From assembly GCF_048595595.1 (NCBI RefSeq), contig NZ_CP184347.1: a stretch of 64,000 nt of DNA. The stretch is one strand, 5' to 3'. The notes beneath the pieces were generated by a model. That model saw nothing but the letters and a program-made list of their open reading frames with translations, made no database searches and was not told where the DNA came from. The translations under genes and the position numbers were made by a program. The DNA comes from Bacteroides pyogenes_A (GTDB lineage: Bacteria; Bacteroidota; Bacteroidia; Bacteroidales; Bacteroidaceae). Shown piece after piece: positions 43,933 to 53,462 of this stretch; the stretch's first letter is position 1, and each line of letters begins with the position of its first letter.

Positions 43933-44033
43933 AAAAAGGAATAAAATCGACTTTCGGAAGATTCGGTTTGCCTCTATCGTTTCTTTTTCATACCGAAGGA
44001 GGGGAGGCAAACGACCGTTCCGTTTGAACCGTT

Positions 44034-44367
44034 TCACTCAGACGGAACAGGCGGTTTATCGGTGCAGGGAGACGGCTGTGTCCGAACAAAAGTTCCGCCA
44101 ATCTGCGCAGAGCTTCCGCTACGATGAAACGGAGCTTTTATTGCGTTCGGACAGAGCTTCTGTTTCATCGAAACGGAGGCTCCATTCACCGCAACAGAGA
44201 CTCCATTGCATCGAAACAGAGCCCTCGTTACACGCAAACAGAGACTCTATTGCATCGAAACAGAGCCTTCATTGCACGCAAACAGAGGCTCTATTGCATC
44301 GCAACAGAAGTTCTGTTTCACTGAAAGCGAGACTCTATTGCATACGAACGAGGCTTCTGTTCCCGCT
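44034..44367. repeat. Degenerate 22-bp tandem array
   Basis: From 44127 eleven units of 21-23 bp follow each other, most beginning AAACAGAG and many ending ATTGCATCG; 44034-44126 holds more decayed copies. There are no spacers. Overlapping ORFs on both strands are translations of the repeat and not genes. Confidence 0.7.
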
Positions 44368-44560
44368 ACCAGCCAACACCTTTAACCGACGACTCTCAGT
44401 CTGATGAATAATATAGATTGTCGCAGTTCGCCCTTCCCTGTACACGATGCTCACTTGTTTATTACTCAGTCATAGTCCCGACGGGGTTCTTTGAACTTGA
44501 AAGGAAGGTATAAAGAGGAAAATCCGCCGCCCTATAAGAAGGCAGATACAAGGCCGGCTA

Positions 44561-44750
44561 CCCAACCACACAAAACACTCTTTCTGCAAAACAACCCGGC
44601 AAATTCAGTCTTTACAATAGCGGTTGCCCAACCACACAAAACACACTCTCTGCAAAACAATCCGGCAAATTCAGTCTTTACAATAGCGGTTGCCCAACCA
44701 CACAAACACTCTCTCCCCCAAACAACCCGCAAATTCAGTCTTTTGCAAAA
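44561..44750. repeat. 66-bp tandem repeat, 2.7 copies, after menE
   Basis: Units start at 44561, 44627 and 44693 with CCCAACCACACAAA and contain CAAATTCAGTCTTT. The first two are nearly identical; the third decays as it meets the menE stop at 44756. The array may serve as the 3' untranslated end of the men operon. Confidence 0.8.
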
Positions 44751-44755
44751 GAGGT

Positions 44756-45877
44756 TTACTCCGCCCGCTGCGCTTCATCTGCGCCGTTCGAGGCAAACAG
44801 TGCGTGCGCCAGCCTGCGGCATCCGGCACGGTCTACCTTTCCGTTTCCCGCTCCGGGCAGTTCTTTTACGTAGCGGATGCGCTTGGGACGATGGTAAGGC
44901 GGCAGTTGCGCCAACCAATCGGGGCATGCTTCGAGACGTCCGCCCGAACCTTCCACCAGCAGGACAAGAGCCTCGCCCAACCGCTTGTCGGGCACGGAGG
45001 TGACAGCAAACGGGGCGCGAATGAACGGACGCAGTTTCTTTTCCACCTCTTCGGGCTGAATCTTAATGCCTCCGCTATTGATGATGTTGTCTTTTCGTCC
45101 CAGAATGAAAAAACCGCCGTCGGGACGGATACGGGCAATGTCGTTGGTCGTCAGCACTTCGTCGCAGACAAAGGGGGCGTCGATGACCAGCGTGTTCTCG
45201 GCAGACAGGGAAAGCCTCACCGAAGGAAACGGATAATAACACTCGGAAGCCTCGACGCCGCTAAGCCTCCGCAGCGCGATGTGAGAAAGCGTTTCGGTCA
45301 TTCCGTAAGTCGAGTAAACAGCTCCCGGAAAGTCACGAAGCTCATTCTCCAAAGCCTCATCGACGGCTCCCCCGCCTATCAGCAGCGTCCCGATCTGCTT
45401 CAACCGCTCTTTCTCTTGGCGCACCTGAAGGGAATTGTAAACCTGAAGAGGAACCATGGAAGCAAAGCGAACGGGTGTCGCGAGCTCTGCCAAAGGGTGT
45501 CCGGAAGGTTCCCGGACAAGGAGTTCCAGGCCGGCGACCAAGGCGCGCACGACAACCATCATCGCTCCGATATAGCGCAGGTTCATGCAGAGCAGAGCGG
45601 TGTCTCTTTCTTGCAAATGCAGATACCCGCAGGTGATGCGGGCGCTTTGCACCATCTGTTCCTTGCGAACGACCAGTGTTTTGGGGGCGCCCGTAGAACC
45701 GGAAGTGCGGACGGTTACCGTGGGCGAGCCGTCGAACCAACTCTCCAGAAACCGAAAAACATCCGCCAAAGCAGGGTTGCCGTCGTTCATTATCTCCGTC
45801 GACCATAACTTATAGTTCCCTGCGTCGACTCTTCTACCGTCGAGATACAAAAACTGCCGTTCGATATTTACTTCCAT
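44756..45877 (-). CDS. menE: o-Succinylbenzoate-CoA ligase
   Basis: The product is 373 residues from ATG 45877 (MEVNIERQFLYLD), shorter than most MenE but complete. An alternative ATG at 45955 would overlap menC by 47 bp. The AMP-binding P-loop is VRTSGSTGAPKTLVV (near residue 60), with YGMTETLSHIALR and GRKDNIINSGGIKIQPEEVE as later adenylation motifs. It activates OSB with CoA in menaquinone synthesis. It is the last gene of the leftward men operon. Confidence 0.9.
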   Translation of the reverse strand: MEVNIERQFLYLDGRRVDAGNYKLWSTEIMNDGNPALADVFRFLESWFDGSPTVTVRTSGSTGAPKTLVVRKEQMVQSARITCGYLHLQERDTALLCMNLRYIGAMMVVVRALVAGLELLVREPSGHPLAELATPVRFASMVPLQVYNSLQVRQEKERLKQIGTLLIGGGAVDEALENELRDFPGAVYSTYGMTETLSHIALRRLSGVEASECYYPFPSVRLSLSAENTLVIDAPFVCDEVLTTNDIARIRPDGGFFILGRKDNIINSGGIKIQPEEVEKKLRPFIRAPFAVTSVPDKRLGEALVLLVEGSGGRLEACPDWLAQLPPYHRPKRIRYVKELPGAGNGKVDRAGCRRLAHALFASNGADEAQRAE

Positions 45878-45908
45878 CTTTTCGTTTGATAAAACATCCG
45901 CAAGAAGG

Positions 45909-46949
45909 TCAGACAACGGGCGTCCGTTGCCGATGCGGATAAAACCAAAGCTCATCGCCCCTCAGAGCGAGCGGCATAGCTACGTTTTCCACGAACAAAT
46001 GCCCCGTTCCCAATCCCTGAGGCAGGGGATTGTCGTACCTGCTCACCCATTGGGCGATGGCATTCAGACCGATGTTCGACTCCAAAGCGGAAGTCGCCCA
46101 CCAGCCGATTCCCGCTTCTTCCGCCAGCCTTATCCATCGATCCCTGTTTCCATGAAGCGAAGGTTTGATGATGATATATTGCGGCGAAAGGGTTTGCAGC
46201 AGTTCGGCCTGTTTCGCGCAACTGTTGCAACCGATCAACTCCTCATCCAATGCAATGGGCAAAGGAGTCTCGCTGATCAGTTTCGCCATCTCCTCCCACT
46301 GTCCGGCGCGAATGGGCTGTTCGATGGAATGCAGTTCCAGCTCCGACAAGCGTTTCAACTTCTCCGGCGCGTCCGAAGGAGCGAAAGCTCCGTTGGCATC
46401 CACCCGCAGTTCTATCTCACGGGCCGAAAAACGGCTGCGGATGTAGCGCAGCAATCCCAATTCCTCCTCGAAGTCGATCGACCCGATTTTCAGTTTGATG
46501 CAACGAAAGCCGGCTTCTATCTTCTCCGTAATCTGACGAAACATGAATTCGCGGTCGCCCATCCAGATAAGACCGTTGATAGGAATACCCTTTTCTCCGC
46601 GCGTGAAAGCCGAATCCCCGAACCCCGGCATCCCGGCGCCGAAATGTTTGAAAGCCGTCTCCAATCCGAAAGCGATGGACGGATAGTTCTCCAGCTCCTC
46701 CTCCGAAAGCCTTTCTCCGCGCTCTTCCGTTTGCCGGCAAATATCGGACAATAGTTGTTCGTAATCGGGACGGTCGTCGCAACTCAAGTCCGGCAGCGGA
46801 GCGCACTCGCCTATGCCCACCCTTCCGAGTTCGTCGGGAGAGGTCAGACGAACATACCATACTTTCCGTTCGGTATACACCCCTCTCGAAGTTCCCGCCG
46901 GACGCTTGAAAAACAAGGTTCGCGGAATAATTTCTATTCTATACTTCAT
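45909..46949 (-). CDS. menC: o-Succinylbenzoate synthase
   Basis: The 346-residue enolase-superfamily enzyme dehydrates SHCHC to OSB. Catalytic features are Lys in CIKLKIG (KxK), metal ligands in LRVDANGAF, SIEQPI and ALDEELIG, and the second Lys in IIIKPSLHG. The capping domain and length are normal. It begins 23 bp after menB. Confidence 0.93.
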   Translation of the reverse strand: MKYRIEIIPRTLFFKRPAGTSRGVYTERKVWYVRLTSPDELGRVGIGECAPLPDLSCDDRPDYEQLLSDICRQTEERGERLSEEELENYPSIAFGLETAFKHFGAGMPGFGDSAFTRGEKGIPINGLIWMGDREFMFRQITEKIEAGFRCIKLKIGSIDFEEELGLLRYIRSRFSAREIELRVDANGAFAPSDAPEKLKRLSELELHSIEQPIRAGQWEEMAKLISETPLPIALDEELIGCNSCAKQAELLQTLSPQYIIIKPSLHGNRDRWIRLAEEAGIGWWATSALESNIGLNAIAQWVSRYDNPLPQGLGTGHLFVENVAMPLALRGDELWFYPHRQRTPVV

Positions 46950-46972
46950 TCTTTCCGAAAGATAATGACAGC

Positions 46973-47800
46973 CTAAGGAAACTTGGGATACTGCTTGAAA
47001 TTGGGCTTGCGCTTTTCCAGAAAAGCGTTCTTTCCCTCCTGCGCCTCATCCGTGAGATAATAGAGCAGAGTGGCGTCTCCCGCCAATTCCTGGATACCCG
47101 ACTGTCCGTCGAGCTCGGCGTTCAAGCCTGCCTTAATCATGCGCAGGGCCAACGGACTCAACTGCATCATCTCCTCTGCCCACTGAACGTATTCATCCTC
47201 CAGTTGCTCCAAAGGCACCACCTTATTCACCAGCCCCATATCGAGGGCTTCCTGCGCGTTGTACTTCCGGCACAGGAACCAAATCTCCCTTGCTTTTTTC
47301 TGACCGACCACACGTGCCAGATAAGACGCTCCGAACCCGGCGTCGAAGCTGCCCACGCGCGGTCCCGTTTGTCCGAAGATGGCATTTTCGGAAGCGATGG
47401 AAAGGTCGCACACCACATGAAGCACATGGCCGCCGCCGATGGCAAAACCGTTCACAGCGGCAATCACCGGTTTCGGGATGCTCCGTATCTGCTTCTGAAC
47501 ATCCAATACGCTCAGGCGGGGCACACCGTCTTTGCCGATATATCCGCCGCGTCCTTTCACATTCTGGTCGCCTCCCGAACAGAACGCCTTGTCGCCCGCT
47601 CCGGTAATCACCACCACATCGATATCCGACTCTTCGCGACAGATGCGCAACGCATCGCTCATCTCGGCCGTAGTGGTCGGAGTAAAGGCGTTACGGTAAC
47701 GTTCGCGGTTGATTGTGATACGGGCAATCCCGTTATAATAATCAAAAAGAATATCTTCGTATTCCCTGATAGTTGTCCATTCTCTTTTCTGTGTCGACAT
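46973..47800 (-). CDS. menB: 1,4-Dihydroxy-2-naphthoyl-CoA synthase
   Basis: The 275-residue crotonase-fold enzyme closes the naphthoquinol ring from OSB-CoA. Family features are AFCSGGDQNVKGRGGYIGKDG, the oxyanion region NGFAIGGGHVLHVVCDLSIAS, GQTGPRVGSFDAGFGASYLAR, and the terminal KPNFKQYPKFP that marks MenB. It begins 11 bp after menD. Confidence 0.96.
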   Translation of the reverse strand: MSTQKREWTTIREYEDILFDYYNGIARITINRERYRNAFTPTTTAEMSDALRICREESDIDVVVITGAGDKAFCSGGDQNVKGRGGYIGKDGVPRLSVLDVQKQIRSIPKPVIAAVNGFAIGGGHVLHVVCDLSIASENAIFGQTGPRVGSFDAGFGASYLARVVGQKKAREIWFLCRKYNAQEALDMGLVNKVVPLEQLEDEYVQWAEEMMQLSPLALRMIKAGLNAELDGQSGIQELAGDATLLYYLTDEAQEGKNAFLEKRKPNFKQYPKFP

Positions 47801-47811
47801 AATGAGTAAGT

Positions 47812-49473
47812 TTATTGATTCTTTTTAAAATAGTCTTTCAAGATGCGCGCGTCTTTGTTCTTATTGGTAAACACTTCCACCAGCACCGGCTGCTCCATCG
47901 GCTCAGGCCGGGTCAGAATTTGCACGGCTTCCGTCAATTGTTCTTCATTCTCGGCACGAAGATAGAGAAAACCTCTCTCTTCCGCCCATCCCTTGGCGGA
48001 TGTTTTGTGAACGGCCGTGATGAACTTATGCGAAGTACCCGACATTTCCAATCCGGGCAACGTATGGAAAATCCCTCCTCCGCCGTTGTTGAGCAACAGA
48101 ATGCGCAAGTTGGCGCCGATATGTCCATTCCACAAAGCATTCATGTCGTAGAAGAAACTCAGATCGCCGATAACGACAAAGTTCAATTTATCCGAACAGG
48201 CAGCATAGCCGATTGCCGTGGAAAGAGAACCCTCGATTCCGTTTGTTCCGCGATTGCTGCACACTTCCACCGCAGAAGGAATCGGATACAATTGCGCGTA
48301 CCGCACTGCCGAACTGTTGGCCAAATGCAGGGCGCACGATTCCGGCAACGATTTTATCAAGCCCCCGACCGCCGACATGCCGGAATATCCGAACTCCGGT
48401 TCGGGAATCGTTTTACAATAATTCTCCCACACGCGGGGATATTCGGGCGTACGGTTGTCCAGCCAGCCGGCTATCTTCTCCAGAAACTCGAAAGGATCCA
48501 TTTCGATGACGCAGGTCAACGCCCCGTATAGGTCTACCACTTCGCCGTCGGGCGAAACGTGCCAATGCTCTTTAGGCGGATGTTGGCGCAAGAACTTCTT
48601 CAGGCGTTTGGAAATCACATGTCCTCCGTACGTAATCAACAGCTCCGGAGCCATTTGTTCCGCCCTCTCTTCGGGCATGAATGACAGCGCCGCGTCGAAA
48701 TTCTTCACCGGAATGCCGGGAACCGTCTGATTGCCGATATGTTCCGTGAGCCAGGCAAAGTGCTTATACAGCAGTTTGACATATCTTTTTTCGAACAGAT
48801 AAATCAGGCTCATCTGACCCACGACAATCATTCTCCGGTTGTATTGGTTGATCCGGTCGATCAATCCGTTGTAATCACGGTCGTACACATTCAGCCCCTG
48901 ATAACGTGTAATCGCGCGCACCGCAGGAAGCGATTCGACGGTAAAGCGGAAGAGAGGTTCCGAAATAGGAACATTGATATGCACCGGGCCTTTTCCATGA
49001 TGGTTCGTTTCGAGCAATGCTTCGTTCACCAGCCTGTTGCAATACCACTCGTCTTCGTCCGTATGAATCTCCGGCAGGTCGACCGATTTCTTCACCAGCG
49101 AACGGAACACTCCCGGCTGCGGCACGGTCTGTCCGTCCATCTGTCCGATCCATGCGCCGGGACGGTCTGCCGAAATAACGACTAAGGGGATATGTTGATA
49201 AAAGGCTTCCGCCACGGCCGGATGAAGATTCAGCAAAGCCGTTCCCGAAGTACAGCAGACAGCCGCCGGCTTCCCGCCGTTCAAAGCGAGCCCTATTGCA
49301 AAATAGCCTGCGCTCCGCTCATCCGTCATGGAATAGCACGTAAAGCCCGGATGAGTGGAAAGCGTATGCACAAGCGGAGCATTCCGGCTGCCGGGGCACA
49401 ACACCACTCTAGTAATTCCGTGCGCTTCGAGCAAAGCGACCAGTTGAAGTACATTTTTCTTATCCGAATACAT
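47812..49473 (-). CDS. menD: SEPHCHC synthase
   Basis: The 553-residue thiamine-diphosphate enzyme adds succinyl-semialdehyde carbanion (from 2-oxoglutarate) to isochorismate. The N-terminal Pyr domain has VLCPGSRNAPLVHTL and SVDERSAGYFAIGLAL-type sequence (TDERSAGYFAIGLAL). The C-terminal PP domain has GTNGIEGSLSTAIG and the ThDP/Mg motif GDLSFFYDMNALWN. It begins 18 bp after menF. Confidence 0.95.
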   Translation of the reverse strand: MYSDKKNVLQLVALLEAHGITRVVLCPGSRNAPLVHTLSTHPGFTCYSMTDERSAGYFAIGLALNGGKPAAVCCTSGTALLNLHPAVAEAFYQHIPLVVISADRPGAWIGQMDGQTVPQPGVFRSLVKKSVDLPEIHTDEDEWYCNRLVNEALLETNHHGKGPVHINVPISEPLFRFTVESLPAVRAITRYQGLNVYDRDYNGLIDRINQYNRRMIVVGQMSLIYLFEKRYVKLLYKHFAWLTEHIGNQTVPGIPVKNFDAALSFMPEERAEQMAPELLITYGGHVISKRLKKFLRQHPPKEHWHVSPDGEVVDLYGALTCVIEMDPFEFLEKIAGWLDNRTPEYPRVWENYCKTIPEPEFGYSGMSAVGGLIKSLPESCALHLANSSAVRYAQLYPIPSAVEVCSNRGTNGIEGSLSTAIGYAACSDKLNFVVIGDLSFFYDMNALWNGHIGANLRILLLNNGGGGIFHTLPGLEMSGTSHKFITAVHKTSAKGWAEERGFLYLRAENEEQLTEAVQILTRPEPMEQPVLVEVFTNKNKDARILKDYFKKNQ

Positions 49474-49491
49474 ATCTTTTGTTGTTTTAGT

Positions 49492-50583
49492 TTATTGAGT
49501 CAAACGCTTCATCGTTTGCATTTTCTTTTCCGTTTCCATCCATTCGTCATTCAGTTCCGAAGAAGCGATCAGTCCGCCTCCGGCATACAACACGAGGTTT
49601 TCCTCTTCAATGTGCATACAGCGCAGATTGACGTACAGGTCTGTCCGACCTCGGGGATCCATCCAGCCGATAAAACCCGAATAATAGCTGCGGTCGTAAC
49701 CTTCATTCTCCAAAATAAAGGCGTGAGCCCGCTCTTTGGGCAGGCCGCATACAGCCGGAGTGGGATGAAGAAGCGCAAGCAAGTCGCCCGGACGAATCCG
49801 GTCATGCAATGAAAAACGAAAGTCTGTCTTAAGGTGCGACAAAGCTCCGGCATAAACCGGATAAGGCCCCTCTTCCGCAGCATGAATGCCCAGCGAATGC
49901 AATTGCTTCCGTATGTAGGCCGATACGTACTCCTGTTCTTTCCGGTTCTTTTCGCTCCAGGCATGGGGCAAACCTCCGTTTTGCAAAGGCAATGTGCCTG
50001 CGAGGGCCACCGTATGCCATTCGTTGCGTTCGCCCGACAGAAGTATCTCGGGAGTGCTTCCGAGCCATAGCCCGGTATGAGGAGTGTAGCATAAATAAAC
50101 ATACGAGTGCTTGTAACGGACACAAGCGGCACGGAAAGCCCCGACCGGAGAGAAACCGGGCGTCCGCTCTACGGTCTGATTGCGTGAAAGCACCAACTTA
50201 TCGAATACCCCTTCGCCCAACTTCTCCATAAAAAGACGAAAGCATGCTTCATATTCTTTCGTGCAAGAGATTTTGCAGCCGTTTTCATCGCCATCATAAC
50301 CGGTAAGCCTCCCCCCGTCCTGCCAATTCGTATAGACCGTCTCCGGCTCCTGTTCGCACTCCATCAGCACAAGCGGAGAATTTCCATTCACCTCGAACGG
50401 CGCCATAACGAATCCTCTCTTTCCGTTCAGTTCGTCGAAACCGGAAAGCAAGCGGAGGGTATGTATGTTTCCTTGCAGCAAGCGGATATTCTCTTCGCCG
50501 GGCAGACGATAACATGCGAACGGACGCTTCTCCCCCACCAATGCTTCTATCCTTACCGACAACTCTTTTTCCTCAACAATCAT
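49492..50583 (-). CDS. menF: Isochorismate synthase
   Basis: The 363-residue chorismate-binding enzyme converts chorismate to isochorismate, the first step to menaquinone. DKLVLSRNQTVE holds the catalytic Lys, LWLGSTPEILLSG and VALAGTLPL line the site, and EGYDRSYYSGFIGWMD and YAGGGLIASSELNDEW are the late motifs. An entC-type role in siderophores is possible by sequence but the operon argues for menaquinone. Its ATG overlaps the upstream stop (ATGA). Confidence 0.93.
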   Translation of the reverse strand: MIVEEKELSVRIEALVGEKRPFACYRLPGEENIRLLQGNIHTLRLLSGFDELNGKRGFVMAPFEVNGNSPLVLMECEQEPETVYTNWQDGGRLTGYDGDENGCKISCTKEYEACFRLFMEKLGEGVFDKLVLSRNQTVERTPGFSPVGAFRAACVRYKHSYVYLCYTPHTGLWLGSTPEILLSGERNEWHTVALAGTLPLQNGGLPHAWSEKNRKEQEYVSAYIRKQLHSLGIHAAEEGPYPVYAGALSHLKTDFRFSLHDRIRPGDLLALLHPTPAVCGLPKERAHAFILENEGYDRSYYSGFIGWMDPRGRTDLYVNLRCMHIEEENLVLYAGGGLIASSELNDEWMETEKKMQTMKRLTQ

Positions 50584-51812
50584 CTTTTTTTCATAATACT
50601 GTTGGTCACTCGTATGGAAGACACCAGTTTATTGGTAGATGTGAATACATCCACATTCCATACATGAGACGAACGTCCTTTATGTACCACAGTGCCCACG
50701 GCACGCACCGTATCGCCTTCGTGGGCCGATGAGATGTGGCTTCCGCTGACTTGCATCCCCACAACCATTTCATCGGGGCGGCAAAGAATCATCGACCCCA
50801 TCCCCGCCACCGTCTCCGCCAGCGCAAGCGTAGCGCCCCCGTGAAGGATACCGAACGGCTGGCGCGTGCGGTGGTCTACCGGCATCGTCGCTTCCACACG
50901 GTCTTCGGCGGCATACGTATATTGAATACCCAAATTTCCCATCAAAGCATGACGCGCCCGGGCGTTCAGTTCGTCGAGCGGAACATCCGCCGCCCGCACT
51001 TCCGCCAGAATGGCTTTTTCAACCGCTACGGCCACGCCGTCTTCCTGATTCGAGAGGGTGACAAAATCGGCACACGCTTTCACCGAATCGGGCGCATGCC
51101 CCATCGCAATGCCCAAACCCGCCAATTGAATCATGGTTACGTCGCACACCCCGTCTCCTATGGCGATGATCTCTTCACGCTTCACGCCCAACTGCTCGAG
51201 CAACGCTCCCAAAGAATTCGCCTTATCGATGGAACTCGGCACCACCTCCAAGAAATAAGGCTCCGAACGGAAAGCGTCCAACGCTCCGTCCAACCTTTTT
51301 TTCCAATGGTTCTCCAAGCCGATCAGCGCTTCCTCGTCGTCGCTCACCAACATACATTTGCATGGAGCAAAATCTACCGAAGTGGAAAACTCTTCTTCCT
51401 TGATAATCTTCAGATTATTCAGAAGCGCTTCGTTACGGATATGCCGGTTGTCCGAGTCGTTCGTGATAATGGTATCATCGTGATAAGTAAATATGGCGAA
51501 TCCGTTCTTACGGGCTTTTTTCTCCAGATACGGCAGCATCTCAGGATTAATGCGCCGTTCGAACAACACCTCGCCGTTCTCCGCCCTGATAATCTGGCAA
51601 CCGTTATAAGAGAGGATAAAACCGCCGTAATTCCCCAGCTCCAAAGCTTTAGCCAAGGGCATCAAACCATACGTAGGTCTGCCCGAAGCCAAAACAATGC
51701 GCACTCCCATTTGCTGAACTTTCAGCAAAGCCGACAATGTGCGCTTCGTGATTTCCTTTGCCTCATTGAGAAGCGTTCCGTCTACGTCGAGAACTAACAA
51801 TTTATACTTCAT
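50580..51812 (-). CDS. HAD phosphatase-hotdog thioesterase fusion (probable DHNA-CoA hydrolase)
   Basis: The product is 410 residues from ATG 51812. Residues 1-265 are a Cof-type HAD-IIB phosphatase (LLVLDVDGTLL, ASGRPTYG, Lys in SSIDKANSLGALL, GDGVCDVTMIQLAG). Residues about 275-410 are a hotdog thioesterase of the PaaI/MenI type (MPVDHRTRQPFGILHGGA; LAETVAGMGS). DHNA-CoA must be hydrolysed in menaquinone synthesis, and no other thioesterase is in the operon. The HAD substrate is unknown. It is the first gene of the operon and overlaps menF by ATGA. Confidence 0.88.
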   Translation of the reverse strand: MKYKLLVLDVDGTLLNEAKEITKRTLSALLKVQQMGVRIVLASGRPTYGLMPLAKALELGNYGGFILSYNGCQIIRAENGEVLFERRINPEMLPYLEKKARKNGFAIFTYHDDTIITNDSDNRHIRNEALLNNLKIIKEEEFSTSVDFAPCKCMLVSDDEEALIGLENHWKKRLDGALDAFRSEPYFLEVVPSSIDKANSLGALLEQLGVKREEIIAIGDGVCDVTMIQLAGLGIAMGHAPDSVKACADFVTLSNQEDGVAVAVEKAILAEVRAADVPLDELNARARHALMGNLGIQYTYAAEDRVEATMPVDHRTRQPFGILHGGATLALAETVAGMGSMILCRPDEMVVGMQVSGSHISSAHEGDTVRAVGTVVHKGRSSHVWNVDVFTSTNKLVSSIRVTNSIMKKR

Positions 51813-51838
51813 CGCCACACAAATATTGGTTTAGACTA

Positions 51839-51846
51839 CAAAGGTA
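51839..51846 (-). promoter_or_regulatory. -7 box of the men operon
   Basis: The minus strand reads TACCTTTG, 27 bp before the first gene of the operon; a TTTC 19 bp upstream is a weak -33 element. Confidence 0.55.
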
Positions 51847-52040
51847 GAAAATTAGACGAACCACGGAAAGCCGAACGCGATAAAAAACACGACATCGGTT
51901 CAATCTTGATTTAACCGAATCCGTTTTTATATCGGTAAAGAAAATAATATTGGGCAATCCGCCTCAAGATAGCGGAAATGAATCGATTTCAGGCATAATC
52001 CGTATGTACGGAAACAGCCCATTGCCCGGAAAAGAAAAAG

Positions 52041-52340
52041 GGTGGAGGGTTTTCATGGAAAAGGTCGAGGGTTTTCGCGAAAAGGGTCGAGGTCTTTTGC
52101 AGAGAAGGTGGAAGATTTCTCGCGAAAGGCAGTGGGCTTTCACAGAAGAGGTGGAGGGTTCTCGCAGGAAGGACTGTGGGTTCGCAGAAAAAAGGCGGCG
52201 GGCTCTGAAAAAAACACGGCGGCCTTTGAAAAAAAGGCGGCGGGCTTTGAAAACAAACACGGCGGGCTTTTTTTCAAAGGCGGCGGGCTTTGAAAACAAA
52301 CACGGCGGGCTTTTTTTCAAAGGCGGCGGGCTTTGAAAAG
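52041..52340. repeat. Degenerate 22-bp tandem array with CGGCGGGCTTT core
   Basis: About fourteen units of 19-23 bp run from 52041 to 52340. Early ones read GGTGGAGGGTTTTC-like and later ones GGCGGCGGGCTTTG. A 43-bp double unit at 52236-52278 is repeated exactly at 52279-52321, pointing to recent expansion. The later units are the inverse of those at 1975-2080. The array fills the space between the men promoter and the LysR stop. Confidence 0.75.
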
Positions 52341-52354
52341 ACCGCCCAAGCCCC

Positions 52355-53251
52355 TCAACATTTCTTGCCGCAGCCGATTGCAAAATCCATAAACCGTTGT
52401 GCCAGTCCGGCTTCTTTTCCCTGCAATTGCACGAAGTCGAACTCGCGCATCATCGGCATGCCTGCTATTTCGAGCACCCTCAATTGTCCCGCCGACAATT
52501 CCCGGCAAATGGAACGGACGGAAATAATGCCCATGCAATCGGTATGTTCTATAAAACATTTGATGCTTTCGGTACTGCCGAGATACATCAGGACATTGAG
52601 CGACGAGAGTTTGATGCCGAAACGCGAAAGCGCGCGTTCGAACACATCCAGCGTTCCCGAACCGCGTTCGCGAAGAACCAAAGGAATTCGCCGCAAGTCT
52701 TCGGGAGTTATTTCTTCGGGAAGAGACAGGCGGTTGCAGGCATTGACCACAGCTACCAGTTCGTCTTCCAAAAACCGGGTGTATTTCAGGTTGGGCAGGC
52801 GCGAGATTCCCTCCACCAATCCCAAATCGATGCGATGTTCCTGCAAAGCAGTTTCAATTTCACGGGAGTTCCCGTTGAGCAAAGAAAGGTTCACCTTGGG
52901 ATGCTTTTCGATAAAGTTGGCAAGCAACGGAGGCAACACATACTGTGCAATGGTGGTGCTGGCTCCGAGCTTCAGCTCGCCTATAAACTCGTTGTGCAGC
53001 AAATGCATCTCATATTCCAGCTGTTTGTAATCATCCAGCACTTTCTCGCTATGCTTGAGCAACAGTTTCCCCGCCTCCGTCAAAGAGATTTTGTTTCCCT
53101 CGCGGTGGAACAACCGCGCCTCATAGCAGCTCTCCAGTTCCTGAATGTGCTTGGTGATGGCGGGCTGGCTGACGAACAGCTCCTGCGAAGCCTTGGTAAA
53201 GCTGAGATTCTTCGCTACGCTTCGGAATACTTTCAAACGAAAATCGGACAC
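52355..53251 (-). CDS. LysR-family transcription regulator
   Basis: The 298-residue product has an N-terminal winged helix (1-60; FTKASQELFVSQPAITKHIQELE) and a two-lobed effector domain (about 90-295; GELKLGASTTIAQYVLP; VLRERGSGT). It resembles the CysB/CbbR-like group of selenium- or sulfur-responsive and metabolic regulators, but the effector cannot be told. Its target is not evident; the neighbouring genes are unrelated. The C-terminus is CGKKC. Confidence 0.92.
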   Translation of the reverse strand: MSDFRLKVFRSVAKNLSFTKASQELFVSQPAITKHIQELESCYEARLFHREGNKISLTEAGKLLLKHSEKVLDDYKQLEYEMHLLHNEFIGELKLGASTTIAQYVLPPLLANFIEKHPKVNLSLLNGNSREIETALQEHRIDLGLVEGISRLPNLKYTRFLEDELVAVVNACNRLSLPEEITPEDLRRIPLVLRERGSGTLDVFERALSRFGIKLSSLNVLMYLGSTESIKCFIEHTDCMGIISVRSICRELSAGQLRVLEIAGMPMMREFDFVQLQGKEAGLAQRFMDFAIGCGKKC

Positions 53252-53462
53252 GGATTATTGAATTTTGGTAATCGGGTGGTTAAAAAATAATTATTTGTGG
53301 GGCTTGTTTTACGGTTCACACTTGGGGCATTCAGCTACCGCGTGACTAAAAAACAAATGTTTGCGGGAGTTATTCTTAAGCATATTCTGTAAAAGAGCAT
53401 CCCGGCAAGCCTGTATTAACGTTTTTACGTTTTCTTTTTGAAAGTCTCGCCTGCCGACTGCC

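Noticed and set aside
44034..44404. ORFs of 67-126 codons in the 22-bp array
   Set aside because: Translations are periodic (LHRNR-like) copies of the repeat in several frames.
44491..45003. 170-codon ORF with repeated QPHKT blocks
   Set aside because: It is the 66-bp repeat read through and then antisense to menE.
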